A stretch of 64,000 bases of DNA from Paracoccaceae bacterium (lineage in GTDB: Bacteria > Pseudomonadota > Alphaproteobacteria > Rhodobacterales > Rhodobacteraceae). The first letter of the stretch is position 1, and the number at the start of each line of letters is the position of its first letter. Below, piece by piece: positions 1 through 8,991 of the stretch. The stretch is taken from the NCBI GenBank assembly GCA_009842205.1, contig VYFX01000020.1, forward strand, positions 1 to 64,000, in the 5' to 3' direction. The notes beneath the pieces were generated by a model. That model saw only the letters and a list, made by a program, of their open reading frames with translations, was not told where the DNA came from and made no database searches. The translations under genes and the position numbers were made by a program.

Positions 1-228
1 ACAACCTCGTAATACCCCTGTTAATGGGGATAAAAAATTTAAGCGGGAATTACTGATATTTCCTGATGCAATTCAGCCCGTAAAGTAATTTAAGTTGCAG
101 AAACAAAATTAGACATATTCAAAAAACAACAAACATTCCAATTTAACCATTAGACCCTGATAAATGCAAATTTTGTTGAATGCTACCCGTTGATTTTCCC
201 ATGGCACTATCAATAAGTTCAGAAAAAT

Positions 229-1296
229 TCAAGTTTTATCTGGCTGTTGTAAACCACGAAAATCAAACATCAGAACTGTAAAAAGCAGTTTCAAACCCAG
301 ATTGGATCTTACCAACAATTGGGTAACGAAAAGTATCAGTTTAACACTTCTGCGAGAAATTTTAACCTCATTACCATTTGTAAATTCAGGATTGTTTTTT
401 ACCCTCTTGAGTGTAAGTACTGCCATTCCCAAAGCGGACAGACAGTGTTGCCTGATACCTGTCTCATTGGACGGGATAGTCAAAATATACCTTAAAGCAC
501 CTTGCAAATGCCGATGGGCTATTGCCACAAGATCATGAATACCTGAACTTAAGCCAGGCTCTGTGGGTTTCACGGTATCCAGTTCAATCCCGTATTTTTG
601 AAAAACTTCCCTCGGCAGCCAGCATATTCCCCTTTGTCGGTCATCCCAGACATCCTTCAAAATATTGGTCATTTGCAAACCCTGCCCAAACTGTATTGCA
701 AGATCAAGCAATTCTTCCCTGTTATTCGCTATTTCGGGTGAATACTCGCAAAACAAATCGGTCAACATTTCACCTACGACGCCGGCTACACAATAACAGT
801 AATGGTCCAGCTCGGATAAATCCTTCAACCCGGAAATACCTGCATTTTGCTGAAATTGTCCCATCCCCTTGGTCATGATCTCGACACAACGTTCAATCGC
901 CTGTCTTTGGGCTGGTGTAAACCCATGTGTAATTTGAATCACCTGACTGGTGCTGGCAATCAGTTCCTTTTCACCCTGTTTTGTAGCCGATGATAGTTCT
1001 CTAGTCAGTTTGTCAGCAAACTCGTCAGGTTCCCTTGTCCCCTTCACTACCTCGTTGAACCATTCGGAAAAGGCTGTTTTCTGCTCAGGGGTCAACTTTG
1101 GTTCATCTTCAATCGTATCGGCAATGCGACATAGCAGATAGGCATTGCCAACGGCCAGGTACAAAGGTGGTGGAAGCTGTGGTATGGTCAGGGCAAAGGT
1201 CCTTGAAACATCCTCAAGGAACCTGTCCTGAAATGCAATGCACTCATCATGGGACAGCATTTTGCCAGTTGATTTAGGTACATGAGTTACAGTCAT
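229..1296 (-). CDS. Squalene/phytoene synthase family protein, squalene-synthase-like
   Basis: A 355-residue all-alpha prenyl-condensing enzyme. Family knowledge: these enzymes join two farnesyl or geranylgeranyl diphosphates head to head at the inner membrane. The first Asp-rich motif is seen as DTIEDEP near residue 60 and the second as NILKDVWDD near residue 215; both bind Mg2+-diphosphate. The stretch MTKGMGQFQ between them resembles single-enzyme squalene synthases (ERG9 type) more than HpnC/HpnD or CrtB, and a hydrophobic C-terminal segment (around residues 320-345) fits a membrane anchor as in ERG9. The ATG start lies just before a conserved-looking N-terminus. No hopanoid or carotenoid genes are beside it in the window. 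The family is well supported; squalene as the product is an inference. Confidence 0.8.
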   Translation of the reverse strand: MTVTHVPKSTGKMLSHDECIAFQDRFLEDVSRTFALTIPQLPPPLYLAVGNAYLLCRIADTIEDEPKLTPEQKTAFSEWFNEVVKGTREPDEFADKLTRELSSATKQGEKELIASTSQVIQITHGFTPAQRQAIERCVEIMTKGMGQFQQNAGISGLKDLSELDHYCYCVAGVVGEMLTDLFCEYSPEIANNREELLDLAIQFGQGLQMTNILKDVWDDRQRGICWLPREVFQKYGIELDTVKPTEPGLSSGIHDLVAIAHRHLQGALRYILTIPSNETGIRQHCLSALGMAVLTLKRVKNNPEFTNGNEVKISRRSVKLILFVTQLLVRSNLGLKLLFTVLMFDFRGLQQPDKT

Positions 1297-1400
1297 TTAA
1301 CCATCATCTGATACTTGTTGAAAGGTCTTATGGTAATATCCCCTGGTTTGCTGTGAAGAGTCTTCTTGCCTCATGGCGGTCTCAACAACCCATTTCTTAC

Positions 1401-2609
1401 CTAATAACTGAAACTCAGGTCAAGGGCAACATATTCATCATTGACAATTTGCTGGCTTAGAACATCCCCTTGGTCCTCCTCAAGAAATTTGAACGCCTCA
1501 ACTGTCAACGAAAATGAATCCGACAATCGGCGATTAAATTCAATATTCAGGGTCTTGGTGTCAAAATCTCGATCATCTATCAAGGCAACTGTAATATCCG
1601 TATCCAGAATATCGTTAAAGGAGTAGCGGGCTGCAAAAAACAGATCATCCTGCAATAACGAATTTCCTCCTGTGTCATGATTCCACTCGGCAAACAGCGT
1701 CAGATCGGCTTCTGACTCAAAGATGCCATAGAAGGCATATTCCCCACCCAAAACGGATACATGGGATCTGGACCGGGTATTTTCGTCAGTAATTTGCTCA
1801 CGGGTTATCCACTCTGCCTTGCCAAGAAATGCTCCTAGGGTTAGTTGTAAGTCCAACCCGACCTGTTTGATTAAATCATAATTCTGAATGACCCCCGTAT
1901 TGTTTCGTTCCAAGCGAGGATCACGGCTTGTACCATCGAAATAACTTACGCCAAAGTCCAAAGCCCCAATACTGTTGCTGTATCTGGCTGCCAAGTCAAT
2001 GTTGTTTCTTCCTCTGTATATTTGTTTTCGATAATTCTGAACAGGCGGTTTGGATCGAAATCGACCCTTGATACCCGGGAAAGTCCGCGGGCGGTAATAA
2101 GGTAATACAAAAGCATCAAGCATACCCCAATCCCCGGCGAGGGTTCCATGCACCATGGGTTGTCCCAACTTGCTTTCACCATTGGGATGAACGACATAAT
2201 CGGTCTGATTAATGACATTCACCGGATTATGGGATTCGGCAGTGCCCCAAAATACCTGGTCTATACCTATTCGAAGTTCCCATTCGGATTCTCCCAAAGA
2301 CCCAAAAGTCAAGTAGTAGGCTTCCCTGATGTCAACATGCGTACGTTCACTATCAACACTGTCGATCATGATAAAGGGGGTGAATGTAAAACTGTTACCT
2401 TCAGCCGATTCAGAATAAATCGTGGGCTCGAATGTCAGGCTGAAGTTATTTCCTTTTTGCCCAGTGTGAGCAGGATCATCAAGAAAAATCCTGGTACCGA
2501 ATGTTACCTTACCCCAATGTTCTACCGACCAATCCTGATGTTCTTCAGTCAATCCTGGATTTGCTATGAGTAGCAAGAATGTAAAAATCGTAATACAATA
2601 CTTTGGCAT
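1401..2609 (-). CDS. Predicted outer-membrane beta-barrel protein
   Basis: A 402-residue protein with a clear Sec signal peptide (hydrophobic core FTFLLLIANPG, cleavage near residue 21). The rest alternates polar and hydrophobic residues in a way typical of transmembrane beta strands and ends in LDLSFSY, an aromatic C-terminus like the BAM recognition signal of outer-membrane barrels. I recognise no specific porin family. It starts 22 bp after the LolA-like gene upstream (2631-3626), so the two are probably cotranscribed. Family knowledge: such pairs often accompany MMPL/RND lipid exporters; no exporter is visible here. Moving a lipid to the outer membrane is an inference from this pairing. 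Confidence 0.6.
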   Translation of the reverse strand: MPKYCITIFTFLLLIANPGLTEEHQDWSVEHWGKVTFGTRIFLDDPAHTGQKGNNFSLTFEPTIYSESAEGNSFTFTPFIMIDSVDSERTHVDIREAYYLTFGSLGESEWELRIGIDQVFWGTAESHNPVNVINQTDYVVHPNGESKLGQPMVHGTLAGDWGMLDAFVLPYYRPRTFPGIKGRFRSKPPVQNYRKQIYRGRNNIDLAARYSNSIGALDFGVSYFDGTSRDPRLERNNTGVIQNYDLIKQVGLDLQLTLGAFLGKAEWITREQITDENTRSRSHVSVLGGEYAFYGIFESEADLTLFAEWNHDTGGNSLLQDDLFFAARYSFNDILDTDITVALIDDRDFDTKTLNIEFNRRLSDSFSLTVEAFKFLEEDQGDVLSQQIVNDEYVALDLSFSY

Positions 2610-2630
2610 GGAAATTTTGAGCCAAACAAT

Positions 2631-3626
2631 TTAACGGACCCTTCTCAGTCCTGTCTTAGTAAATTCACCCTCGTTCAAATCAGTTCGAAATTGAATCTGG
2701 TCCCAAAGTATTTCTGTGGATTTCCCCGTTATATGATTGACCATATTCGAACGCTTTGATCGCCAATATTGATCAAGATATTGTTCGTAATCTTCATGAA
2801 CCAGCGTTTTAAGGTGGGCGTTTTTTCGATCATAATATTCTATTTTCCAAACCCGTAATTCATCCTTGTCATGCCATAACAACATTCTGGTGTAACCTGA
2901 ACCCTTTTCAGAAGGTTTATATTCAGTTACTGTACAGTCCAGATCACCGCATTTTTCATCACGCAGCCATTTGTACGTATATTTTTCAACTTCCAGGCTA
3001 CCCAAATCCTCATAAGCGAACTCACTTCCTACAAAGGAACCTGAACGATTAGATGAACTGATACGCTTGACCCTCTTTAGTGCCGGAAGATAAAGCCACT
3101 GGTCATCCGACTTGGTCAAATGCCCATGTATCAATAATGCAGTACCCTTCACATCGCGGGGATTATCGAAGACAAAAAGGGACATGTTGCCATCCCCCGA
3201 AACTTCCAATACCTTGATCCTGAGGGAGCGCTTGTTTTCCTGACCCTGTTTGTTTCTAAGAATCATGACCATTTCGGCAACGAAATTTTCAAATCCTCTA
3301 TCGGCATCTCTTGCTTTCTGGGCTATCTCCAAACCTTTTTCAACCTCTGATTGCGCATTTACTCCCTGCACTGAAGCTGCGGCAACCAGAAACGGAAAAA
3401 TTAAAAGTGCAATACCCAATCTGCCTTGGTCTACAACCCTCTGCAAAATAAAGAGAACACTGGATTTACGTCTATTAGGGGGATTTTTCACATCATGCTT
3501 GAAACCCCTTACGGTTATATATTTCATACCATTCCAATTCACTTGAATACCTGCCTTTTTTGGATTCTGTAAACTCCCTATTTTTGTTCTTATGAAAACT
3601 ATACCCAGAGGACGATTACTTATCAA
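2631..3626 (-). CDS. LolA-like outer-membrane lipoprotein-sorting protein
   Basis: The mature part resembles the family annotated as outer membrane lipoprotein-sorting protein (LolA-like fold, TP_0789 type): a helical N-terminus with AQKARDADRGFENF, then strands with DNPRDVKGTALL, QWLYLPALKRVKRIS and SNRSGSFVGSEFAYEDL, which are characteristic of that group. The listed ATG gives about 90 residues before cleavage, too long for a signal peptide. The hydrophobic core (GIALLIFPFLVAAASV, then a VNAQ cleavage site) suggests the true start is downstream, perhaps the TTG about ten codons before the core, so the 5' boundary is uncertain. The gene precedes the beta-barrel gene by 22 bp. A role in carrying a lipid or lipoprotein across the periplasm is inferred. 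Confidence 0.65.
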   Translation of the reverse strand: MISNRPLGIVFIRTKIGSLQNPKKAGIQVNWNGMKYITVRGFKHDVKNPPNRRKSSVLFILQRVVDQGRLGIALLIFPFLVAAASVQGVNAQSEVEKGLEIAQKARDADRGFENFVAEMVMILRNKQGQENKRSLRIKVLEVSGDGNMSLFVFDNPRDVKGTALLIHGHLTKSDDQWLYLPALKRVKRISSSNRSGSFVGSEFAYEDLGSLEVEKYTYKWLRDEKCGDLDCTVTEYKPSEKGSGYTRMLLWHDKDELRVWKIEYYDRKNAHLKTLVHEDYEQYLDQYWRSKRSNMVNHITGKSTEILWDQIQFRTDLNEGEFTKTGLRRVR

Positions 3627-3886
3627 ATATCAGAAATAAAATGTTTGAACAATATTTTTTGATGCATGGATAGCCATGACATCAAACCAGATTATTATAC
3701 ATAATCTGTTTTCTGATAGGTTGCTGATTTCTCCTGTGGTTGTAATTGCTGGGATTTCTGTTATTGATTTCATACGGGTGGTCTAAATCGGTCAATGGAG
3801 TATTATTATTGCTTTACCGGTTCAAATGCTCCTCCAGTTGATTAATTTATAGCCGTTAATTTATTTGTTGATACGATTTATCCACC

Positions 3887-6061
3887 ATGAGGGAAAACTT
3901 ACATCCTCAATCAAAAGATCTGGTTTTGGTCGGAGGTGGACATACCCACGCACTTGTCTTGCATAAATGGGCCATGGAACCATTACCTGGAGCCAGGATA
4001 ACCCTGATCAACCTCAATCCCTCAAGCCCCTATACTGGAATGTTACCTGGTCATGTAGCAGGTCATTACCAACTTGATGAAGTCAACATTGACCTGGTAC
4101 GTTTATCGCAATTTGCAGGAGTGAAATTTGTCCTTGATGAAGTCATCAATGTTGACCTTGAAAAGCAACGGGTTATAAGAAAAAACGGACCTGACATCTA
4201 TTACGATATTTTGTCACTTGATATCGGAATTACCCTAACAATGGGAAAACTGACCGGGTTTGATGATTTTGCCACACCTGCAAAACCCATGCCTAAGTTT
4301 GCCCAACGGTGGAACGAGTTTCTTGAAAAGGTTCAGGATAAAATGATTACACCCAATATTGTCGTTTTGGGTGGTGGGGTAGGTGGTGTGGAGTTGGCAA
4401 TGGCCATGAAATACAAACTTCAAGAATTCAATGGTGTTAATTCCAAAGTTGTCATTGTGGAACAGGAAAATGACATTCTAAAGGAAATCTCTATACCAGC
4501 CAGAAACAAACTCAAGCGTCATCTGAATCGCTTTGGAATTGAGTTGATTTGCAATACAACTGCCACAAGTATCCTTGCAGAAAGAGTTGAATTGTCAACA
4601 GGCAAATCTCTCCAAGCCAATTTTGTTGTAGGTACTGCCGGGGGCAGACCCTTCGGATGGGTACAGGAAATTGGTGTTCCCTGTGACAACGGATTTATTG
4701 TTGTTGACCGATATTTGAAATCCCCGTCCAACCCTTCGGTATTTGCAGTGGGAGATTGCGCTGCTTTTCAGGATAATCCCTTACCAAAGGCAGGTGTTTA
4801 CGCGGTTCGACAGGCACCGATATTGTATCAAAACCTCAAGGCCAGCCTCACTGGCAAAAAACTTATACCGTACAGACCGCAGGCAGATTTCCTGAAATTG
4901 ATTTCCACCGGCAGGAAACATGCAGTAGGGCTGAAGAACGGGATCACCTTTGAAGGGGGCTCCATCTGGCAATTGAAGGATTATATTGATCGAAAATTCA
5001 TGGGCAAATTCGAACAGGAGATGTCCATGCCAACAATCGAATTACCGCCCGAAGCTGCTAAGGGCAGCAATGAAATCCTGAAGGAGTCCGAAATGCTTTG
5101 TGGTGGTTGTGGCGCAAAGGTCACCCACACAAGTTTACAATCTGCATTACATGGGTTTACCAACGCACATTCCGAATTGAACCCCGATGCTGCCGAAATA
5201 AACGTCGGTTCCAATACATTGGTCGTTTCAACAGACCATCTTAGGAGTTTCATTAGTGACCATTCCCTTTTTGCCAAGATTACCGCTCTTCATGCCATGA
5301 GCGATATTTGGGCGAAAGGAGCCAAGCCCCGGCATGCATTGGCCTCCATTACCCTTCCGAGAATGTCTGAAACTTTGCAGAGGGAAACACTCAGGGAAAT
5401 AATGGAATCATCCGCGCAAACCTTCAAGGAAAGTGGGGTTGAAATCATAGGAGGGCATACCACCCAAGGTGCAGAATTGACAATCGGATTTACCATATTG
5501 GGGGATTCATCAGATCCATATATCTCACATCAGGGGGCACAACCGGGGCATGTTCTTGTTCTGACAAAACCCTTGGGTACAGGTGTAATCCTGGCAGGAT
5601 TGATGCTGGGGAAAGTCAATGGTGAAACACTCTACAAATGCCTTGACTTGATGACAAGAAGTTCGGAAAAAATATCTCAAACCCTTAAACATTACGTATC
5701 AACCATGACGGATGTTACTGGTTTTGGATTGGCCGGACACCTTCAAAACATCTTGGTGAGTTCCCGGGTTGGGGCAACCCTGGAAAGTGAATCCATTCCC
5801 ATGGTTGAAGGAGCAATTGAACTTTCTGCCGACGGGGTAAGATCATCTCTTTGGAAAGCCAATTCAAACATCCCCTTGAAGGTTATCAACAATACGGCAG
5901 CAATCAATTTGTTATTTGACCCTCAAACTTCCGGGGGATTATTGGCTACGATTTCCGAGGAAAATCTTGCCCTTTTACAGTCAAGGGCTGATGAAGTTGC
6001 TTCGGAGCTCTACCCCATTGGGAAAATAACCGAAGGTCCTCCCCTGATTGAAATCTCTTGA
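3887..6061 (+). CDS. selD: Fused FAD-dependent oxidoreductase / selenide, water dikinase SelD
   Basis: A 724-residue two-domain protein. Residues 1 to about 385 form a pyridine-nucleotide-disulfide-type FAD oxidoreductase: FAD site LVLVGGGHTHALVL at residue 12, NAD site VVLGGGVGGVELAM near 165, second FAD motif VFAVGDCAAF near 285. From about residue 400 comes SelD, which makes selenophosphate from selenide and ATP. Its active-site loop is CGGCGAK with Cys405, Cys408 and Lys411; the usual GFGLAGH and DPQTSGGLLA motifs follow. The active position carries Cys and needs no selenocysteine. Fused NDH/SelD proteins are known; the N-terminal half may supply reduced selenium. The gene converges on mnmH with the two stop codons directly adjacent. 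No selA or selB is seen, so selenouridine is the likely sink. Confidence 0.93.
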   Translation: MRENLHPQSKDLVLVGGGHTHALVLHKWAMEPLPGARITLINLNPSSPYTGMLPGHVAGHYQLDEVNIDLVRLSQFAGVKFVLDEVINVDLEKQRVIRKNGPDIYYDILSLDIGITLTMGKLTGFDDFATPAKPMPKFAQRWNEFLEKVQDKMITPNIVVLGGGVGGVELAMAMKYKLQEFNGVNSKVVIVEQENDILKEISIPARNKLKRHLNRFGIELICNTTATSILAERVELSTGKSLQANFVVGTAGGRPFGWVQEIGVPCDNGFIVVDRYLKSPSNPSVFAVGDCAAFQDNPLPKAGVYAVRQAPILYQNLKASLTGKKLIPYRPQADFLKLISTGRKHAVGLKNGITFEGGSIWQLKDYIDRKFMGKFEQEMSMPTIELPPEAAKGSNEILKESEMLCGGCGAKVTHTSLQSALHGFTNAHSELNPDAAEINVGSNTLVVSTDHLRSFISDHSLFAKITALHAMSDIWAKGAKPRHALASITLPRMSETLQRETLREIMESSAQTFKESGVEIIGGHTTQGAELTIGFTILGDSSDPYISHQGAQPGHVLVLTKPLGTGVILAGLMLGKVNGETLYKCLDLMTRSSEKISQTLKHYVSTMTDVTGFGLAGHLQNILVSSRVGATLESESIPMVEGAIELSADGVRSSLWKANSNIPLKVINNTAAINLLFDPQTSGGLLATISEENLALLQSRADEVASELYPIGKITEGPPLIEIS

Positions 6062-7117
6062 TCAATATTTCCTGTTGATAATATCAGCTATGTTTTTTGA
6101 GGCCTTTTGGATTGAGTCTTTCGTTAGATCCTTCATCGTAATCGTATCAATACAATCCTTGGAACCATATCTGGGATCATAATGATAATGTAGGAGCTGG
6201 GACACCAACTCTTCAAAATTGTTGCTCTTGACCAGAGCATTCCACTCCTCAATTCTTTTTCTTGAATGAAAGGAGGACAGTTTACCCAACAATGAATTCA
6301 AATCTTCATTATTGCGAACCAGGTTACTGTATTTTTGCAGACAATATTGCACCCGTGCCTCCAATGGGGCTTGAATATTGATTCTGCTTGCATTCTTCAT
6401 GCTTCCCCATAGGGCAGGGGGAATAGATACTTGACCAATTTTGTTTGATTCCGCTTCGACAATTATGGGTTGTGAAGAATCCATACATCTGAGCACTTCA
6501 TTGATCCGGCTTTCAAACTTTTTTTGCGATGGTTGGATTGAATGGGTTTCACCAAAAACTGAACCTCTGTGTTCAGCAAGGTGCTCAAGATTCAACACCT
6601 GCATACCATTGGATTCTAGTGACTCAAGAATTTCTGTTTTACCGGTGGCGGTATAGCCGCCAAGCAAAATAATTTCAATTTGATCAGCGTTTTGGTAGAG
6701 AGAATTGACCACAAGGTTCCGATAACTTTTGTAGCCACCATGCAGAACGGTGGTTTGCCAGCCGATCTGGCGGCAAATTTCAGCTAGGGCCCCAGATCTT
6801 TTACCTCCCCGCCAGCAGTAAATCAGGGGTTTGAAGTCCTTGTCCCTTGTAGCCAGATGCTCCTTCAGAATGGCAGCAATGTTTTCGGAAATGATTTGAG
6901 CTCCCATGCGGCGGGCAAAAAAGGGACCCTTCAACTTGTGTTCCAGACCTACCTGATGTCGTTGTTGATCATCAAGAACAGGTAGGTTTATGGCGCCGGG
7001 TATATGATCTTCATTGTATTCGGCAGGTGAGCGAACATCGATCACCTCGTCAAAGTATCCGAACTCCAGATCAGTCAAGGATTTCAGTTCAAGTTTGGTA
7101 ATATTGGGATGAAGCAT
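6062..7117 (-). CDS. mnmH: tRNA 2-selenouridine synthase MnmH (SelU/YbbB)
   Basis: A 351-residue protein close to the usual family length. It replaces sulfur with selenium (through a geranylated intermediate) at the wobble 2-thiouridine of Lys, Glu and Gln tRNAs, using selenophosphate. An N-terminal rhodanese domain (EVIDVRSPAEYNEDHIPGA, residues 24-43) carries the catalytic Cys101 in IYCWRGGKRSG. It is followed by the family's P-loop domain with Walker A GGYTATGKT at residues 153-161. The gene ends at the base next to the stop codon of the selD fusion on the other strand, so enzyme and selenium donor are encoded side by side. The ATG start sits 95 bp from the divergently oriented tRNA-Arg gene. 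Confidence 0.93.
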   Translation of the reverse strand: MLHPNITKLELKSLTDLEFGYFDEVIDVRSPAEYNEDHIPGAINLPVLDDQQRHQVGLEHKLKGPFFARRMGAQIISENIAAILKEHLATRDKDFKPLIYCWRGGKRSGALAEICRQIGWQTTVLHGGYKSYRNLVVNSLYQNADQIEIILLGGYTATGKTEILESLESNGMQVLNLEHLAEHRGSVFGETHSIQPSQKKFESRINEVLRCMDSSQPIIVEAESNKIGQVSIPPALWGSMKNASRINIQAPLEARVQYCLQKYSNLVRNNEDLNSLLGKLSSFHSRKRIEEWNALVKSNNFEELVSQLLHYHYDPRYGSKDCIDTITMKDLTKDSIQKASKNIADIINRKY

Positions 7118-7211
7118 GAATTTATTTGATTACGGTGACTTGTAGTGCCTGAAAAATTTTTGGTTTGAAACTTGATAATGTATAAATATATGGTGTTTGT
7201 GTAATGAAGTC

Positions 7212-7288
7212 GGCCTCGTAGCTCAGCAGGATAGAGCGACCGCCTCCTAAGCGGTAGGCCACAGGTTCGAATCCTGTCGAGGCCGCCA
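7212..7288 (+). tRNA. tRNA-Arg, anticodon CCT
   Basis: A full cloverleaf can be drawn. The acceptor stem GGCCTCG (7212-7218) pairs with CGAGGCC (7278-7284). The D arm is built on GCTC/GAGC, the anticodon stem is ACCGC/GCGGT with loop CTCCTAA, and the T arm contains GGTTCGAATCC. The discriminator G is followed by an encoded CCA. Anticodon CCT reads AGG arginine codons. The gene ends two bases before the stop codon of the converging mutY gene. A 70-codon reading frame crossing it on the minus strand is not a gene. Confidence 0.95.
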
Positions 7289-7289
7289 T

Positions 7290-8393
7290 TCAACACTTGG
7301 TGATTTTCATCGATTCAATCCGCTTCCCAAAATCAAAATTTGCAACGGCATGGATAAATACCTTTCTCATCAGGGTTGGCAATTTGGTAGCATCAAACTC
7401 ATCCCGGTCGACCCAAGCGACATCCGACGATGAAAATTCCGATGATTCCACCACTCCAGCCCGGACGGCAATTGACGTTTTGAAGTGGGTAAACACATGA
7501 TTTATTTCTCCTGGGAGTTCAATGCCGCCTGTCAGTTCCGGAAATTTGTCCCCTGACCTCTTGTCCCAACCAAAACCGGGCCATCCGAGGGTTCCACCCA
7601 ACAATCCACTCTGGGGACGTCTTTCCAACATGAATTGATTGTTTTCACTCAAGCAGACAAACATGGTACCGGTGCGGGTTGGTTTGGGGGTTTTGGGTTG
7701 CCGGTAGGGAATCTCGTTTTGCAACCCCAATCGATAACTTTGGCATACACCGTTCCATGGACAATGAGAGCAGTTCGGCATTTTCGGTTTGCAAACAGTT
7801 GATCCCAGATCCATTATGGCCTGGGCATAATCACCCGACCTCCTTGCAGGAGTCATCTGTTCAGCGATTCTTTTGATTTCCGGCTTTGATCGAGGCAATG
7901 GTATGGTCAATCCCTTGACCCTAGAGTAAACCCTTTCGGCATTACCATCGACAACCGACACCGGTAAATCAAAGGCAATGGCCTGAATTGCACTTGCCGT
8001 ATATGGTCCAATACCCGGCAATTCAAGCAGCTCCCCTGATGTGGAAGGGAAATTTCCATCATGGTCACTGACGATACTTTTGGCACAGGGGATCAGGTTT
8101 CTTGCCCTGGTATAATACCCCAGACCGGCCCAACATGCCATCACTTCGTCATGATCGGCATTGGCGAGGTCTTCCACGGTCGGCCAGAGATCAAGGAATT
8201 TTTCATAATACTTTGTGACAGCAGGAACTGTTGTTTGCTGAAGCATGATTTCCGATATCCAAATCCTGTAGGGGTCTGGTTTTGAAGTACAATCACTGCC
8301 CTTTTTCAGGCGCCAGGGGAGTGTCCTGCCGAAATTATCATACCAGGCAAGCAATTTGTCTGAGGGCTTGTTTGTCACTAAGTTATTGTTCAC
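7290..8393 (-). CDS. mutY: A/G-specific adenine DNA glycosylase MutY
   Basis: A 367-residue base-excision repair enzyme that removes adenine mispaired with 8-oxoguanine. Visible features: the catalytic Glu in SEIMLQQTTV (residues 47-56), the helix-hairpin-helix LPGIGPYTASAI, the Asp-containing VVDGNAERVYSR, and the iron-sulfur ligands in CKPKMPNCSHCPWNGVC. The C-terminal third is the NUDIX-like 8-oxoG recognition domain, including LLGGTLGWPGFGW. The neighbouring order mutY, DUF721, dsbA is common in Alphaproteobacteria. The gene is divergent from the DUF721 gene and its 3' end abuts tRNA-Arg on the opposite strand. Confidence 0.95.
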   Translation of the reverse strand: MNNNLVTNKPSDKLLAWYDNFGRTLPWRLKKGSDCTSKPDPYRIWISEIMLQQTTVPAVTKYYEKFLDLWPTVEDLANADHDEVMACWAGLGYYTRARNLIPCAKSIVSDHDGNFPSTSGELLELPGIGPYTASAIQAIAFDLPVSVVDGNAERVYSRVKGLTIPLPRSKPEIKRIAEQMTPARRSGDYAQAIMDLGSTVCKPKMPNCSHCPWNGVCQSYRLGLQNEIPYRQPKTPKPTRTGTMFVCLSENNQFMLERRPQSGLLGGTLGWPGFGWDKRSGDKFPELTGGIELPGEINHVFTHFKTSIAVRAGVVESSEFSSSDVAWVDRDEFDATKLPTLMRKVFIHAVANFDFGKRIESMKITKC

Positions 8394-8445
8394 TTTTTTA
8401 TGAATGTTTAATATATGGATATTAATTTAGTATTGTCCATTTGCT

Positions 8446-8450
8446 AGGAG
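8446..8450 (+). promoter_or_regulatory. Shine-Dalgarno AGGAG that points to an ATT start codon
   Basis: AGGAG lies 7 bases before ATT at 8458, ideal spacing. The frame is open from 8431, after TAG at 8428, and contains no in-frame ATG, GTG or TTG before GTG at 8617. That GTG is poorly preceded and would remove conserved family sequence, so this site decides the start of the DUF721 gene. Confidence 0.5.
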
Positions 8451-8457
8451 TGGGATC

Positions 8458-8979
8458 ATTCCCAAGATCATCAAATTCCATAACCGAAAAAAGCAACGCA
8501 GGTCTTATAATGGCAATTTCAAGTCAGCCGACCAATATTATCGCGAAATTGCTCGAGTCAATGCCGAGCAGAAGGGGATTTCAAAACACGAGATTCTCTC
8601 ATCCTGGAATGAAATAGTGGGGGAAAGCCTTGCTGCCATATGCCGCCCCTTGGAGGTAAACCATCGTTATCAGTTATCCAAGGGTTCAAAATTAATTGTT
8701 GAAACCCCTAGAGGATATGCACAACAGGTTGAAATGCAAAAGGACCAAATCATTGAAAGGGTAAATATTGCCTATGGATTTGGGGCCATCAGGAGACTGG
8801 AAATAAAACATACGAGCTATGACGCTTTTCACAATTCAAAATCAGGTCAACGCAAGACCAGGAAACCGACCAGTGAATGTGAAAGTGAATCTTGGCAAAT
8901 TGTGAAAGACATCGAGGAAGACGAACTTAGAACAGCTCTGCTTGAGCTCGGTAAGAATGTATTGGCTCAGGACAAATAA
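8458..8979 (+). CDS. DUF721 (DciA-like) protein with probable ATT start
   Basis: A DUF721 protein, the family of DciA, which helps load the replicative helicase DnaB in bacteria lacking DnaC. The core SSWNEIVGESLA, then RPLEV and LIVETPRGYAQQVEMQK, fits the family pattern (W..ivG..la, P..l, L.v.v.s..waqel). A basic N-terminal extension (HNRKKQRRS) precedes it. Starting at the first ordinary start codon (GTG 8617) would cut off the conserved Trp region. The frame is open upstream to 8431, and ATT at 8458 with AGGAG 7 bases upstream is the best start, giving about 173 residues. infC is the known precedent for ATT initiation. The gene is divergent from mutY and 12 bp before the dsbA gene, a standard alphaproteobacterial order. 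Confidence 0.72.
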   Translation: MPKIIKFHNRKKQRRSYNGNFKSADQYYREIARVNAEQKGISKHEILSSWNEIVGESLAAICRPLEVNHRYQLSKGSKLIVETPRGYAQQVEMQKDQIIERVNIAYGFGAIRRLEIKHTSYDAFHNSKSGQRKTRKPTSECESESWQIVKDIEEDELRTALLELGKNVLAQDK

Positions 8980-8991
8980 CAAGGAAAGAAA

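Noticed and set aside
5089-5121. Possible selenocysteine codon in the SelD active site
   Set aside because: The active-site positions read TGT (Cys), not TGA, so no recoding is needed.
7084-7296. 70-codon minus-strand frame between mnmH and mutY
   Set aside because: It runs straight through the tRNA-Arg gene and has no recognisable product.
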